64,000 nt of DNA from Escherichia ruysiae (GTDB taxonomy: Bacteria; Pseudomonadota; Gammaproteobacteria; Enterobacterales; Enterobacteriaceae), in the NCBI RefSeq assembly GCF_902498915.1, contig NZ_CABVLQ010000001.1; one strand, 5' to 3'. Below are positions 33,100-42,901 of this stretch, piece by piece (the first letter of the stretch is position 1; the number at the start of each line of letters is the position of its first letter). A model generated the notes under the pieces. That model did no database searches and was not told the DNA's origin. It was given only the letters and a program-made list of their open reading frames with translations. The position numbers and the translations under genes were made by a program.

Positions 33100-33747
33100 G
33101 CGGATATATTGCCCCAGTTCACGCTGTTCTGCGCGAGGCAGATAAGGAAGCTCACCAATAAGCGGTGCCGGGAGTTTTTTACCCAATACATCAATGATTT
33201 CAGCGTAATGTGCTAACCCTGGGTTGATACGGTTAGCCACCCAGCCAATCAGCGGCAGTCCGTCGTTGGCAATCGCCTGTGCTGTCAGAAGCGCATGGTT
33301 AATACAACCTTCCTGAATACCTACCACCATCAACACGGGTAGCTGCTCCTGAACCACCCATTCAGAGAGCGGACGCAGGTCATTCATCAGGCTACGCCAG
33401 CCACCAGTACCTTCAACAACCACATGGTCGACTTTATCAGTCAGATTAGCCAGGCCATTTGAAATAAGGGTGTAATTGATCGGGCAACTGTGCGCCACAC
33501 TGCTTTCTTCTTCGCTTAACGCTATGGGATTGACTGCTTCATAAGGCAGTTCAATTGATGAAACACTCTGCAACACCAGGGCATCTTTATTACGTAGCCC
33601 ATCAGGTGTCTCTTTGCTCCCCTTCGCCACGGGTTTATACCCCGCAACCGTTTTTCCCTGGGAGGCTAACGCTTGTAGCAATGCGCGGGAAACCACTGTT
33701 TTCCCCACAGAAGTGTCTGTACCTGTTATAAAGAAACGCTTCAGCAT
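33052..33747 (-). CDS. bioD2: Dethiobiotin synthetase paralogue BioD2
   Basis: A 231-residue ATPase of the BioD family, with P-loop GTDTSVGKT and VVEGTGGW. BioD closes the ureido ring of dethiobiotin from DAPA and CO2. E. coli has the main bioD in the bio operon; this paralogue (ynfK) is under other control, perhaps anaerobic. It is upstream-bounded by mlc, in the same direction. Confidence 0.93.
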   Translation of the reverse strand: MLKRFFITGTDTSVGKTVVSRALLQALASQGKTVAGYKPVAKGSKETPDGLRNKDALVLQSVSSIELPYEAVNPIALSEEESSVAHSCPINYTLISNGLANLTDKVDHVVVEGTGGWRSLMNDLRPLSEWVVQEQLPVLMVVGIQEGCINHALLTAQAIANDGLPLIGWVANRINPGLAHYAEIIDVLGKKLPAPLIGELPYLPRAEQRELGQYIRLSMLRSVLAVDRITM

Positions 33748-33872
33748 CACTAACTCCACCGTTATGCTTCACAAATATAAGCCAGGAAAATAATTCAACT
33801 TTGGAAGTCTAAGTTATGCGTTCCTGGCTCAATTTGAGATAGCGCAAATTTTGGTAGAACAGTTAAAAAATG

Positions 33873-35093
33873 TTAACCCTGCAACAGACGAATCAACAAA
33901 GAACCGTTATACATCGCGTCTTTTACCAACGCCGCCCCCGCCATCGTCCCCTGATTAGAGAACTGGGTACTCTCGACGCTAATATGCTGGCTGTAGGCGG
34001 GAAGCGCCTGCTGACGGATACTGTCAGAAATTACAGGGAACAGGATCTCTGCAGCTTTGCTTAGCGGCGAACCAATCAGTATTTTTTGTGGGTTGAATAA
34101 ATTCACCATAATGGCAAGAATTCGCCCGACGTGCGTCCCCACGCCAGTAATAATATCTTTTGCCAGCAGATCGCCCTGCAACGCAGCCAGACACAATGAA
34201 TCCACAGTTAATGGCTGCCCATGTAACATAGAACTCATAGATTGATTCAAACGTAATTGTGCAAGCTCAAGAATACTATCAACACTAGCAATGGTTTCAA
34301 GGCAGCCGTGGTTACCGCAATAACAGCGTTTCCCGTAGGGATCGACCTGAGTGTGACCAATTTCCACAAGGCTACTGCTTCCCGCGTGTAGCAAATGACC
34401 ATCGGTAATCACACCAGCACCCACGTTGTGATCAATCACCACCTGAATCACATCGCGTGCTCCGCGTGATGCGCCGAACAAGGCCTCAGCCATCGTCCAT
34501 GCGCTAATATCATGCTGAATATAAACCGGTACACCGGTGTGCTGCTCCAGTACTTCGCCGAGCGGCATCTCTTTTACGTCCTCATAGAACGGCATACGAT
34601 GCACAATGCCATTTTCCGTATCAATAATTCCCGGCAAGGTTATGGCAATCGAAGTTAGACGCTCCAGTTTTTTCTGATGGCGGATAAAAAACTGATCAAT
34701 ATGATTAATGATGCGATCCAGCAGTGGCGAGTCATCTTTCAACGCCAGCTCCTGCGACTCTTCCACCACCAGTTTGCTGCTCAGATCGCGCAGGGCAAGG
34801 AAAATCTCCCCGCGACTAATGCGCAAAGAAAGATAGTGCCAGGCTTCGGTTTCAACCACTAGCCCCACCGCTGGACGACCACGGTTCCCCGCCTCTTTAA
34901 TTTCCAGCTCTTGCACCAGGTGCGCTTCGAGCATTTCACGGACAATTTTGGTGATACTGGCTGGCGCCAGTTGCGCCAGCCGGGAAAGATCGATACGCGA
35001 AACTGGACCAAGCTGATCAATCAGGCGGTAAACCGCGCCCGCGTTGGTCTGCTTTATTTGATCAATGTGCCCAGGCTGGTTTTCAGCAACCAC
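33873..35093 (-). CDS. mlc: Mlc, glucose-responsive repressor
   Basis: A 406-residue ROK-family repressor beginning with GTG. N-terminal winged helix (DLSRLAQLAPASITKIVREML), ROK domain with zinc-binding CYCGNHGCLE. Mlc represses ptsG, manXYZ, malT and itself; dephospho-PtsG sequesters it during glucose uptake. This links to manA later in the window. In a strain with DicB, ManYZ is also the target of phage immunity. Confidence 0.96.
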   Translation of the reverse strand: MVAENQPGHIDQIKQTNAGAVYRLIDQLGPVSRIDLSRLAQLAPASITKIVREMLEAHLVQELEIKEAGNRGRPAVGLVVETEAWHYLSLRISRGEIFLALRDLSSKLVVEESQELALKDDSPLLDRIINHIDQFFIRHQKKLERLTSIAITLPGIIDTENGIVHRMPFYEDVKEMPLGEVLEQHTGVPVYIQHDISAWTMAEALFGASRGARDVIQVVIDHNVGAGVITDGHLLHAGSSSLVEIGHTQVDPYGKRCYCGNHGCLETIASVDSILELAQLRLNQSMSSMLHGQPLTVDSLCLAALQGDLLAKDIITGVGTHVGRILAIMVNLFNPQKILIGSPLSKAAEILFPVISDSIRQQALPAYSQHISVESTQFSNQGTMAGAALVKDAMYNGSLLIRLLQG

Positions 35094-35227
35094 CGCATAC
35101 TCCCTATATTTTCGCGCTCCGAAATAATCTGTAGGTTATGGTGAAGTACTTCAATATGCGTCGTCAAATTTTTACTTCGTCATGTGATTGACAGCACATT
35201 TTTCGGTTTTTTTTGCTGAATTATCCC

Positions 35228-36121
35228 TCACCGGAGTGCATTCATCAGCTGAATACGAAAGTTTCGCGCTGCCGGGCTTTGTTCACGATGCTTTGGCCAA
35301 ACCAGCCACATTTCAGAAACCGCATCCTCTTCAGCAATAGGTAACCAGCGCATTTCATTGAGTTGGACACGTTTAAAAGAGGCGGGCAAAATCGAAACAC
35401 CAAGACCGGCGGAAACCAGACCGATGATCGTCATCGCCTCGCCCACTTCCTGGGTGATGACCGGAGTCAGATTATAACGCCGCATCAGGCCAATAATGTC
35501 GTCATACAGCCCCGTCCCTACGTGCGGATCAAAAAAAACAAACGGTTCTTTTGCCAGTTCCGCCAGCGTTACCTTCGGTTTATTTGCCAAAGGATGATCG
35601 TGCGGGATCATCGCCATAAGCGGTTCATGCACGATTACCGCGTGATCCAGCGTCTCCGGCAACACGGTGTTTCGTAACAACCCCATATCGAGCGTCCCTT
35701 CGGTAAGAGGGTCTATTTGCTCGCGAGTATTCATCTCACGCGTCTGCAAATGGACATCAGGAAATTCACAGCGAAATAGCGATAAGGTATCAGACACTGC
35801 GCGAATAAAGGGTGCCGACGAGGTAAAGCCAATGCGTAACTCTCCCGCTTCTCCCTGATGCAGACGCTCAGCGCGAGCGGCTGCGTCATCCACCATAGAC
35901 AGGATTTGCCGACTATCAGCAAGGAACTGCTTTCCTGCTGCCGTAAGCAGCACGCTGCGGTTGGTTCGTGCCAACAGTCGCGCGCCAATTTGTTGCTCCA
36001 GAGCCTGAATCTGCTGACTTAGCGGCGGTTGCGAAATGTTCAGGCGGGCAGCCGCGCGTCCAAAATGCAGCTCTTCCGCAACGGCAACAAAGTACCGGAG
36101 GTGACGCAATTCAATATTCAT
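35228..36121 (-). CDS. ynfL: LysR-type regulator YnfL
   Basis: A 297-residue LTTR. N-terminal helix-turn-helix (EELHFGRAAARLNISQPPLSQQIQALE) and a two-lobe effector domain are intact. It diverges from ynfM with 106 bases between, a layout that typically means YnfL controls ynfM. Effector unknown. Confidence 0.94.
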   Translation of the reverse strand: MNIELRHLRYFVAVAEELHFGRAAARLNISQPPLSQQIQALEQQIGARLLARTNRSVLLTAAGKQFLADSRQILSMVDDAAARAERLHQGEAGELRIGFTSSAPFIRAVSDTLSLFRCEFPDVHLQTREMNTREQIDPLTEGTLDMGLLRNTVLPETLDHAVIVHEPLMAMIPHDHPLANKPKVTLAELAKEPFVFFDPHVGTGLYDDIIGLMRRYNLTPVITQEVGEAMTIIGLVSAGLGVSILPASFKRVQLNEMRWLPIAEEDAVSEMWLVWPKHREQSPAARNFRIQLMNALR

Positions 36122-36227
36122 ATCTTAAACATCTTATTTGAGATTATTAATATATTAGACATAACAATTCGATTTTCCTACTCTATTCCTAATCCCACAT
36201 CACGGGCATAATTAGCAAGGATTTCAA

Positions 36228-37481
36228 GTGAGTCGTACTACAACTGTTGATGGCGCTCCGGCAAGCGACACTGACGAGCAACCCCTTTCCCAGCCAAACG
36301 AATTCATTAAACGCGGTACACCGCAATTTATGCGTGTCACCCTGGCGCTATTCTCTGCCGGGCTGGCAACCTTCGCGCTTCTCTATTGCGTGCAACCTAT
36401 TCTTCCGGTGCTTTCGCAAGAATTTGGCTTAACGCCTGCTAACAGTAGTATTTCACTGTCCATTTCAACGGCGATGTTAGCTATCGGTTTGCTGTTTACT
36501 GGCCCGCTATCCGATGCCATTGGTCGCAAGCCAGTGATGGTGACGGCGCTACTGTTGGCCTCCATCTGTACGTTACTTTCGACAATGATGACCAGCTGGC
36601 ACGGCATTTTGATTATGCGCGCCTTGATTGGCCTGTCGTTAAGTGGTGTAGCTGCTGTTGGTATGACCTACCTTAGCGAAGAGATCCACCCCAGTTTTGT
36701 GGCCTTTTCAATGGGACTGTATATCAGCGGCAACTCGATTGGCGGCATGAGCGGGCGCTTAATCAGCGGTGTATTTACTGACTTCTTTAACTGGCGAATT
36801 GCGCTGGCGGCTATCGGCTGTTTCGCCCTGACCTCGGCGTTAATGTTCTGGAAAATTCTCCCGGAATCACGTCATTTCCGTCCTTCTTCACTGCGCCCAA
36901 AAACACTGTTTATTAACTTCCGTCTGCACTGGCGCGATCGGGGACTCCCCTTATTATTCGTCGAAGGTTTTTTGCTGATGGGCTCATTCGTAACGCTGTT
37001 TAATTACATCGGTTATCGGTTGATGCTCTCCCCATGGCATGTTAGCCAGGCAGTGGTTGGGTTATTATCGCTGGTCTATTTGACAGGCACCTGGAGTTCG
37101 CCAAAAGCAGGCACCATGACTACCCGCTTCGGTCGTGGCCCGGTGATGTTATTTTCGACAGGTGTTATGCTTTTGGGTCTTATCCTGACATTGTTCAGCT
37201 CACTTTGGCTCATTTTTATCGGTATGATGCTTTTCTCAAGCGGATTTTTTGCCGCTCATTCTGTTGCCAGTAGCTGGATTGGCCCTCGTGCTAAACGCGC
37301 CAAAGGCCAGGCTTCTTCGCTTTATCTATTCTGTTACTACCTGGGTTCAAGCATTGCCGGAACATTAGGTGGCGTCTTCTGGCATAACTATGGCTGGAAC
37401 GGCGTCAGTGCATTTATTGCCCTGATGCTGGTGGTCGCTATTCTGGTCGGAACACGTTTACATCATCGGCTGCACACCTGA
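36228..37481 (+). CDS. ynfM: YnfM, MFS arabinose-efflux-like transporter
   Basis: A 417-residue major facilitator with 12 membrane segments. The loop 2-3 motif GPLSDAIGRKPVM is intact. Reported to influence arabinose or drug efflux when overproduced; native substrate uncertain. Controlled probably by divergent ynfL. A 13-bp stem terminator follows. Confidence 0.93.
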   Translation: MSRTTTVDGAPASDTDEQPLSQPNEFIKRGTPQFMRVTLALFSAGLATFALLYCVQPILPVLSQEFGLTPANSSISLSISTAMLAIGLLFTGPLSDAIGRKPVMVTALLLASICTLLSTMMTSWHGILIMRALIGLSLSGVAAVGMTYLSEEIHPSFVAFSMGLYISGNSIGGMSGRLISGVFTDFFNWRIALAAIGCFALTSALMFWKILPESRHFRPSSLRPKTLFINFRLHWRDRGLPLLFVEGFLLMGSFVTLFNYIGYRLMLSPWHVSQAVVGLLSLVYLTGTWSSPKAGTMTTRFGRGPVMLFSTGVMLLGLILTLFSSLWLIFIGMMLFSSGFFAAHSVASSWIGPRAKRAKGQASSLYLFCYYLGSSIAGTLGGVFWHNYGWNGVSAFIALMLVVAILVGTRLHHRLHT

Positions 37482-37484
37482 AAA

Positions 37485-37526
37485 AATAAGTCCGGACGAT
37501 GTGTTAAATTTCTGTCCGGACTTATT
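37485..37526 (+). terminator. Terminator of ynfM
   Basis: AATAAGTCCGGAC pairs perfectly with GTCCGGACTTATT, with TGCTTGC after it. The remaining 260 bases up to the asr promoter show no supported gene. Confidence 0.75.
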
Positions 37527-37789
37527 GCTTGCTCAACTCAACGTTAATAACCACCCCAAAATAGACGAAGCGCCTGCCATTTCTCGCAGAGCATCTAACG
37601 TCATCAGGATAATAAATACCCAAATTAGCGGATTCATTTTGCTGTGTGTCATTTATTGCAAATACACAGTGATTCTACCAATTTATAGGTAGTGAAAAAG
37701 TTAAGTTATTCAATACTACCGATATTGGTGGGAAATTTGCCTTACGTTACAATACGTTATTATTTCCTTCGTCATCGTTATCCGCTTTG

Positions 37790-37803
37790 TACATATCGTT
37801 ACA
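37790..37803 (+). promoter_or_regulatory. RstA box upstream of asr
   Basis: TACATATCGTTACA matches the RstA consensus TACATNTNGTTACA completely. It lies about 100 bases before the asr start. RstA (encoded in this window) activates asr under acid in K-12. Confidence 0.82.
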
Positions 37804-37906
37804 TGCCGAAACCAACCACTCACGGAAACCTGTCATTTCCAGAGATATAGTCATGACATCGGCCCCGCAGTGGGGTTGCATAAAAAACAAAATTGAGGGT
37901 ATGACA

Positions 37907-38215
37907 ATGAAAAAAGTATTAGCTCTGGTTGTTGCCGCTACTATGGGTCTCTCTTCTGTCGCATTTGCTGCAGAAACTGCGACCACGCCTGCTCCGACTG
38001 CTACAGTCACCAAAGCAGCGGCTGCAAAAACAACGCATCATAAAAAACAGCATAAAGCGGCGCCTGCCCAAAAAGCGCAGGCGGCTAAAAAGCATCATAA
38101 AAAAGCGAAAAATGAACAGAAAGCGCCTGAGCAAAAAGCACAGGCAGCCAAAAAGCACAGCAAAAAACACAGCCAGCAGCAATCTGCAAAACCCGTTGTA
38201 CAACCAGCCGCGTAA
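37907..38215 (+). CDS. asr: Acid-shock protein precursor
   Basis: A 102-residue periplasmic protein: 21-residue signal peptide, then a highly basic lysine/histidine/alanine/glutamine repeat region (THHKKQHKAA, KAQAAKKHHKK, KAQAAKKHSKK). It is strongly induced by low pH or phosphate shortage and helps acid tolerance; it is unstructured and chaperone-like. I use the second ATG, seven bases after GAGGG. Confidence 0.95.
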   Translation: MKKVLALVVAATMGLSSVAFAAETATTPAPTATVTKAAAAKTTHHKKQHKAAPAQKAQAAKKHHKKAKNEQKAPEQKAQAAKKHSKKHSQQQSAKPVVQPAA

Positions 38216-38307
38216 GTTTTCGGCAGTAATAATGGCGCGCCCCCTCGCGCCTGAAAATTACGGTGTTAAACGGATAACGTTTAACACCGCCTTTAGCGGA
38301 GGGTACT

Positions 38308-38391
38308 ATGGTGGGCCGTTATCGCTTTGAGTTCATTCTTATCACCCTTATTTTATGCGCCCTGATTGCCACCTGTTTTTATCTTTCCTGA
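38308..38391 (+). CDS. ydgU: YdgU small membrane protein
   Basis: A 27-residue protein (MVGRYRFEF to FYLS) with one transmembrane helix, matching YdgU of K-12 as recalled. GGAGGG lies four bases before the ATG. It is 92 bases after asr and may be on its transcript. Too short for most gene callers. Confidence 0.82.
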   Translation: MVGRYRFEFILITLILCALIATCFYLS

Positions 38392-38490
38392 GCGTAGTTA
38401 TCTGATTTTACTCCCACTTTCATCCCGTCCCGTCTATAGTATTTACGAGGGTTTGCTTTTAATAATCATAATTACTCACCAGAGTGTGAT

Positions 38491-39312
38491 ATGCGTACAA
38501 CCATTGCTGTAGTACTGGGTGCAATTAGTCTGACATCTGCATTTGTGTTTGCGGATAAACCGGACGATCATAAATCGACCAATAATGAGGTCAGCACCCT
38601 ATTTTTTGGTCATGATGATCGTGTATCAGTAAATAACACGAGCCAATCGCCGTGGGATGCGGTTGGGCAACTAGAAACGGCCAGCGGCAATTTGTGTACG
38701 GCGACGCTAATTGCGCCGAACCTGGCATTAACGGCAGGACACTGTTTATTAACGCCGCCGAAGGGCAAAGCGGATAAAGCAGTTGCGTTGCGTTTTGTGT
38801 CAAATAAAGGTCTTTGGCGCTATGAGATCCACGACATCGAAGGCCGCGTTGATCCGACGCTAGGGAAGCGGTTAAAGCCGGATGGGGATGGCTGGATTGT
38901 TCCCCCCGCAGCCGCGCCGTGGGATTTCGGTTTGATTGTGCTGCGCAATCCCCCTTCGGGCATTACGCCGTTGCCGTTATTTGAGGGAGATAAAACCGCG
39001 CTTACCGCTGCATTAAAAGCTGCGGGTCGTAAAGTGACTCAGGCGGGATACCCTGAAGATCATCTCGATACGTTGTACAGTCATCAAAATTGCGAAATAA
39101 CCGGCTGGGCGCAAACCTCGGTAATGTCGCACCAGTGCGATACCCTACCAGGTGACAGTGGTTCGCCACTGATGCTTCATACTGATGACGGCTGGCAGTT
39201 AATTGGGGTACAAAGTTCAGCTCCTGCAGCAAAAGATCGCTGGCGCGCCGATAACCGGGCCATTTCTGTCACCGGTTTTCGCGACAAACTCGAAGAACTG
39301 ACCCGGAAATAA
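38491..39312 (+). CDS. ydgD: YdgD, putative periplasmic trypsin-like protease
   Basis: A 273-residue protein with a signal peptide of about 21 residues. The chymotrypsin-like catalytic triad is visible: His in TAGHCLL, Asp in WDFGLIVL and Ser in LPGDSGSPL. Substrate unknown; placement with asr suggests an envelope acid response. The stop is followed by a stem shared with mdtI. Confidence 0.93.
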   Translation: MRTTIAVVLGAISLTSAFVFADKPDDHKSTNNEVSTLFFGHDDRVSVNNTSQSPWDAVGQLETASGNLCTATLIAPNLALTAGHCLLTPPKGKADKAVALRFVSNKGLWRYEIHDIEGRVDPTLGKRLKPDGDGWIVPPAAAPWDFGLIVLRNPPSGITPLPLFEGDKTALTAALKAAGRKVTQAGYPEDHLDTLYSHQNCEITGWAQTSVMSHQCDTLPGDSGSPLMLHTDDGWQLIGVQSSAPAAKDRWRADNRAISVTGFRDKLEELTRK

Positions 39313-39320
39313 CGTTCAAA

Positions 39321-39344
39321 CGCTGCCCGCATTATCGGGCAGCG
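39321..39344. terminator. Convergent terminator of ydgD and mdtJI
   Basis: CGCTGCCCG and CGGGCAGCG pair perfectly around six bases between the two convergent genes. There is no T-run of length. Confidence 0.6.
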
Positions 39345-39350
39345 TGGTCA

Positions 39351-39680
39351 TCAGGCGAGTTTCACCATAATCATTCCAGCCAACAGCAAGACCAGACCAA
39401 CCCAGCCTTTGCGATTTAAACGTTGACCAAACAAGATCCAACCAGCGGCTAACGTGGCAGCAATACCAAACCCGCCCCACAACGCATACGCCACCGACAA
39501 ATCTATGCCCTTTACTGCCTGGGAGAGTGAGCTAAAGGCCGCAAGCACCGCTGCCAGCGAAAGCAAGCCATAGACTTTGCGGCGAAAGCCGTCAGAATAT
39601 TTCAAAAAGACGTTAGCAATGATTTCCAGCACGATTGCCAGTGCCAGCCAGGCGGCGTGAACCCATTCAAACTGCGCCAT
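39351..39680 (-). CDS. mdtI: Spermidine exporter subunit MdtI
   Basis: A 109-residue SMR-family protein with four transmembrane helices. With MdtJ it forms a heteromeric exporter of spermidine, which relieves polyamine overload. The conserved charged residue Glu in AIVLEIIANVF is present. Start overlaps the end of mdtJ by 14 bases. Confidence 0.95.
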   Translation of the reverse strand: MAQFEWVHAAWLALAIVLEIIANVFLKYSDGFRRKVYGLLSLAAVLAAFSSLSQAVKGIDLSVAYALWGGFGIAATLAAGWILFGQRLNRKGWVGLVLLLAGMIMVKLA

Positions 39681-40032
39681 GATTCACCTCCAGCGAGGGT
39701 TTACGCACTTTGCGAGTACCAGATTTAATCAACACAATCCCGAGCACCAGGGTTGTTAACCCGGCAATTTTTAGCAGCGATAAGCTTTCGTCAAATAACA
39801 GAACACTAAATAGCGTAATAAATAAAATACCGATACCTTCCCACAGAGCATAAGCCACGCCAAGTGCTATTTTTTTCACGGCGAAAGAGAGAAATATATA
39901 TGACAGCGAAATCATCACCAGCATTAAAATAAAACCGCCGCTTCCCTCACTAACGCTCGCCCATTTCATTGACAGCGTGCCGGTAATTTCTGTGGCAATA
40001 GCCAGACCTAATAAAACCCAATAAATATACAT
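39667..40032 (-). CDS. mdtJ: Spermidine exporter subunit MdtJ
   Basis: A 121-residue SMR-family protein with four helices and the membrane Glu (ATEITGTLSMKW). Partner of MdtI. First gene of the mdtJI operon; in K-12 spermidine induces it and H-NS represses it. Intact. Confidence 0.95.
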   Translation of the reverse strand: MYIYWVLLGLAIATEITGTLSMKWASVSEGSGGFILMLVMISLSYIFLSFAVKKIALGVAYALWEGIGILFITLFSVLLFDESLSLLKIAGLTTLVLGIVLIKSGTRKVRKPSLEVNHGAV

Positions 40033-40443
40033 CGTCCTTCCCCTGCAAGAGAATTATTTTAACATTCGCTCGACTCAGCGAAACCAAAAGAAAAGTATTC
40101 AGCCCAGCGCAGAGCGCCAGCTTTGGCAGAGGAAGGGACTAAAGCGCGTTGCGCCAGTGTTGCTCACCTGCGAGCAAGATGGTGGTTGAGGTACGAAAAT
40201 GAGTAAATGTAGAAAATAACGTCCTGAACAAATTGTCCATAATATTACAATTATCCGCAGTGTTGCTTCTCGTCATCGCGGATGATAATTGTCCTCGGTA
40301 GTTGTACACGTCTGATTTGTATCATAGCTTAAGAATTAACTCAAAACATTTTCATTTCTTTACCTGAGGAGTTTGATTTTCGTTATAATGCCACGGCTAA
40401 AAAGAAAATATTATTAGCGAAGAAAGAAAAAATGGGGATACGC
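40033..40443. other. Divergent control region of mdtJ and tqsA
   Basis: No ORF of note in 411 bases. On the plus strand TATAAT at 40384-40389 is a probable tqsA -10; the -35 is not clear. The region is AT-rich in the middle, as expected for H-NS-controlled mdtJI. Confidence 0.45.
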
Positions 40444-41478
40444 ATGGCAAAGCCGATCATCACGCTCAATGGTCTAAAAATAGTCATTATGTTGGGAATG
40501 CTGGTCATTATTCTCTGCGGTATCCGTTTTGCCGCCGATATCATCGTACCCTTTATCCTTGCCCTATTTATCGCAGTCATTCTTCATCCGCTGGTACAAC
40601 GCATGGTTCGTTGGCGCGTGCCGCGTGTGTTGGCTGTGTCGATTTTAATGATAATCATCGTGATGGCGATGGTGCTATTACTGGCCTATCTCGGCTCAAC
40701 GCTTAATGAGCTGACCCGCACTTTGCCACAGTATCGCAGCTCAATCATAAAGCCTCTGCAAGTTCTGGAGCCTTTATTACAACGCGCGGGTATTGATGTC
40801 TCGGTTGACCAACTGGCGCATTACATTGATCCGAACGCGGCGATGACGTTGCTCACCAACTTGCTGACACAGTTATCTAATGCCATGTCATCCATATTTT
40901 TATTGTTGCTGACGGTGCTGTTTATGCTGCTCGAAGTGCCACAACTTCCCGGCAAACTCCAGCAAATGATGGCGCGCCCGGTCGAAGGTATGGCGGCGAT
41001 CCAGCGCGCCATTGACAGTGTGTCGCATTATCTGGTGCTGAAAACAGCCATCAGCATCATCACCGGTCTGGTCGCCTGGGCGATGCTCGCCGCACTCGAT
41101 GTTCGCTTCGCTTTTGTCTGGGGATTACTGGCCTTCGCGCTTAATTACATCCCTAACATTGGTTCGGTTCTCGCGGCTATCCCCCCTATCGCTCAGGTAC
41201 TGGTGTTTAATGGTTTCTATGAGGCGTTACTGGTACTGGCGGGATATCTGCTGATTAATCTGGTCTTCGGCAATATTCTGGAGCCGCGCATCATGGGGCG
41301 CGGACTGGGGCTTTCCACACTGGTAGTTTTTTTGTCGTTAATTTTTTGGGGATGGTTGTTAGGACCGGTGGGAATGCTGCTTTCCGTGCCGTTGACGATT
41401 ATTGTCAAAATTGCGCTTGAACAAACGGCGGGAGGCCAAAGCATCGCCGTCCTGTTAAGCGATCTCAATAAAGAGTAA
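40444..41478 (+). CDS. tqsA: TqsA, AI-2 exporter family protein
   Basis: A 344-residue AI-2E/UPF0118 membrane protein with about eight helices. TqsA loss raises intracellular autoinducer-2 and biofilm, so it is thought to export AI-2. I begin at MAKPIITLN as in K-12; four upstream codons are possible. A stem overlaps the stop codon. Confidence 0.94.
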   Translation: MAKPIITLNGLKIVIMLGMLVIILCGIRFAADIIVPFILALFIAVILHPLVQRMVRWRVPRVLAVSILMIIIVMAMVLLLAYLGSTLNELTRTLPQYRSSIIKPLQVLEPLLQRAGIDVSVDQLAHYIDPNAAMTLLTNLLTQLSNAMSSIFLLLLTVLFMLLEVPQLPGKLQQMMARPVEGMAAIQRAIDSVSHYLVLKTAISIITGLVAWAMLAALDVRFAFVWGLLAFALNYIPNIGSVLAAIPPIAQVLVFNGFYEALLVLAGYLLINLVFGNILEPRIMGRGLGLSTLVVFLSLIFWGWLLGPVGMLLSVPLTIIVKIALEQTAGGQSIAVLLSDLNKE

Positions 41479-41497
41479 CGGCCTCCGCAGAGGCCGT
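41478..41497. terminator. Stem between tqsA and pntB
   Basis: ACGGCCTC, loop CGCA, GAGGCCGT form a perfect stem between the convergent genes. No long T-run, so it may be a weak terminator or mRNA stabilising stem. Confidence 0.5.
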
Positions 41498-41502
41498 CAG
41501 GG

Positions 41503-42891
41503 TTACAGGGCTTTCAGGATTGCATCCACGCTGGCTTTGGCGTCACCAAACAGCATGTGGGTATTTTCTTTGAAGAACAGCGGGTTTTGCACGCCAGCAT
41601 AGCCGGTGTTCATCGAGCGTTTAAAGACAATCACGTTCTGTGCTTTCCACACTTCCAGCACAGGCATACCAGCAATCGGACTCTTCGGATCATCCTGCGC
41701 CGCCGGGTTAACCGTATCGTTAGCGCCAATCACCAGCACAGTATCGGTATCAGCAAAGTCATCGTTGATCTCGTCCATTTCCAGCACGATGTCATACGGC
41801 ACTTTCGCTTCTGCCAGCAATACGTTCATATGCCCCGGTAATCGACCTGCAACCGGGTGAATACCGAAACGCACATTGATACCACGGGCACGCAATTTCT
41901 CGGTGATTTCTGCCACCGGATATTGCGCCTGCGCGACCGCCATGCCGTAGCCTGGGGTGATGATCACCGAGTGCGAGTTTTTCAGCAATTCTGCCGTCTC
42001 TTCCGCAGTGATTTCGCGATGCTCGCCAACTTCCTGATCGTCACCGGTGGAAGAACCATCTGTGCCGAAACCACCCGCAATGACGCTGATAAAGGAACGG
42101 TTCATCGCCTTACACATGATGTAAGAAAGGATGGCACCCGAAGAACCGACCAGCGCACCGGTCACAATCAGCAGGTCATTACTGAGCATAAAGCCCGCCG
42201 CTGCCGCTGCCCAACCAGAATAAGAGTTCAGCATCGACACCACCACGGGCATATCTGCGCCACCGATGGAAGCCACCAAATGCCAGCCGAAAACCAACGC
42301 AATGGCGGTCATTATCAGCAATGCCAGAACTTGCAGGCCAACGCTTTCAGTGCGAACAAACACAATCAGCAGCAGGAAGGAAACAACCAGTGCCGCCAGG
42401 TTCATTTTGTGACGGTTTGGCAGCATCAGCGGTTTAGACGAAATTTTACCGCACAGCTTACCGAACGCCACGACTGACCCCGTGAAGGTTACCGCACCGA
42501 TGAAGATGCCGAGGAACACTTCCGTCAGGTGAATATTCACCAGAATCGGCGCCATTTCCGCGTCGTGATGCAGATAGCTGTTAAAACCAACCAACACCGC
42601 CGCCAGACCAACGAAGCTATGCAGGATCGCCACCAGTTCCGGCATTTCGGTCATTTCAACCTTCTTCGCCAGACGGATACCAATCGCCCCACCGATGACC
42701 ATTGCCAGTAAGATCCAGCCAACGTTGCCAGTATCCGGTCCAAAGATAGTTGCAATTAAAGCAATCGCCATCCCGGCGATACCGAGGTTGTTACCCCGGC
42801 GAGACGTTTCATGTTTTGAAAGCCCGGCCAGACTGAAGATAAACAGGATCGCGGCAACAATGTATGCAGCTGTAACTAATCCTCCAGACAT
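41503..42891 (-). CDS. pntB: Proton-translocating transhydrogenase beta subunit
   Basis: A 462-residue integral membrane protein with nine helices and a C-terminal NADP(H)-binding domain III (VIITPGYGMAVAQAQ). With PntA it moves hydride from NADH to NADP+ using the proton gradient, the chief anabolic NADPH source. It follows pntA after ten bases. Conserved in full. Confidence 0.97.
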   Translation of the reverse strand: MSGGLVTAAYIVAAILFIFSLAGLSKHETSRRGNNLGIAGMAIALIATIFGPDTGNVGWILLAMVIGGAIGIRLAKKVEMTEMPELVAILHSFVGLAAVLVGFNSYLHHDAEMAPILVNIHLTEVFLGIFIGAVTFTGSVVAFGKLCGKISSKPLMLPNRHKMNLAALVVSFLLLIVFVRTESVGLQVLALLIMTAIALVFGWHLVASIGGADMPVVVSMLNSYSGWAAAAAGFMLSNDLLIVTGALVGSSGAILSYIMCKAMNRSFISVIAGGFGTDGSSTGDDQEVGEHREITAEETAELLKNSHSVIITPGYGMAVAQAQYPVAEITEKLRARGINVRFGIHPVAGRLPGHMNVLLAEAKVPYDIVLEMDEINDDFADTDTVLVIGANDTVNPAAQDDPKSPIAGMPVLEVWKAQNVIVFKRSMNTGYAGVQNPLFFKENTHMLFGDAKASVDAILKAL

Positions 42892-42901
42892 ATGTTACCC
42901 C

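Noticed and set aside
41857..42477. 206-codon plus-strand frame
   Set aside because: Lies wholly antisense to pntB with histidine/arginine-rich low-quality protein; a shadow of a conserved gene.
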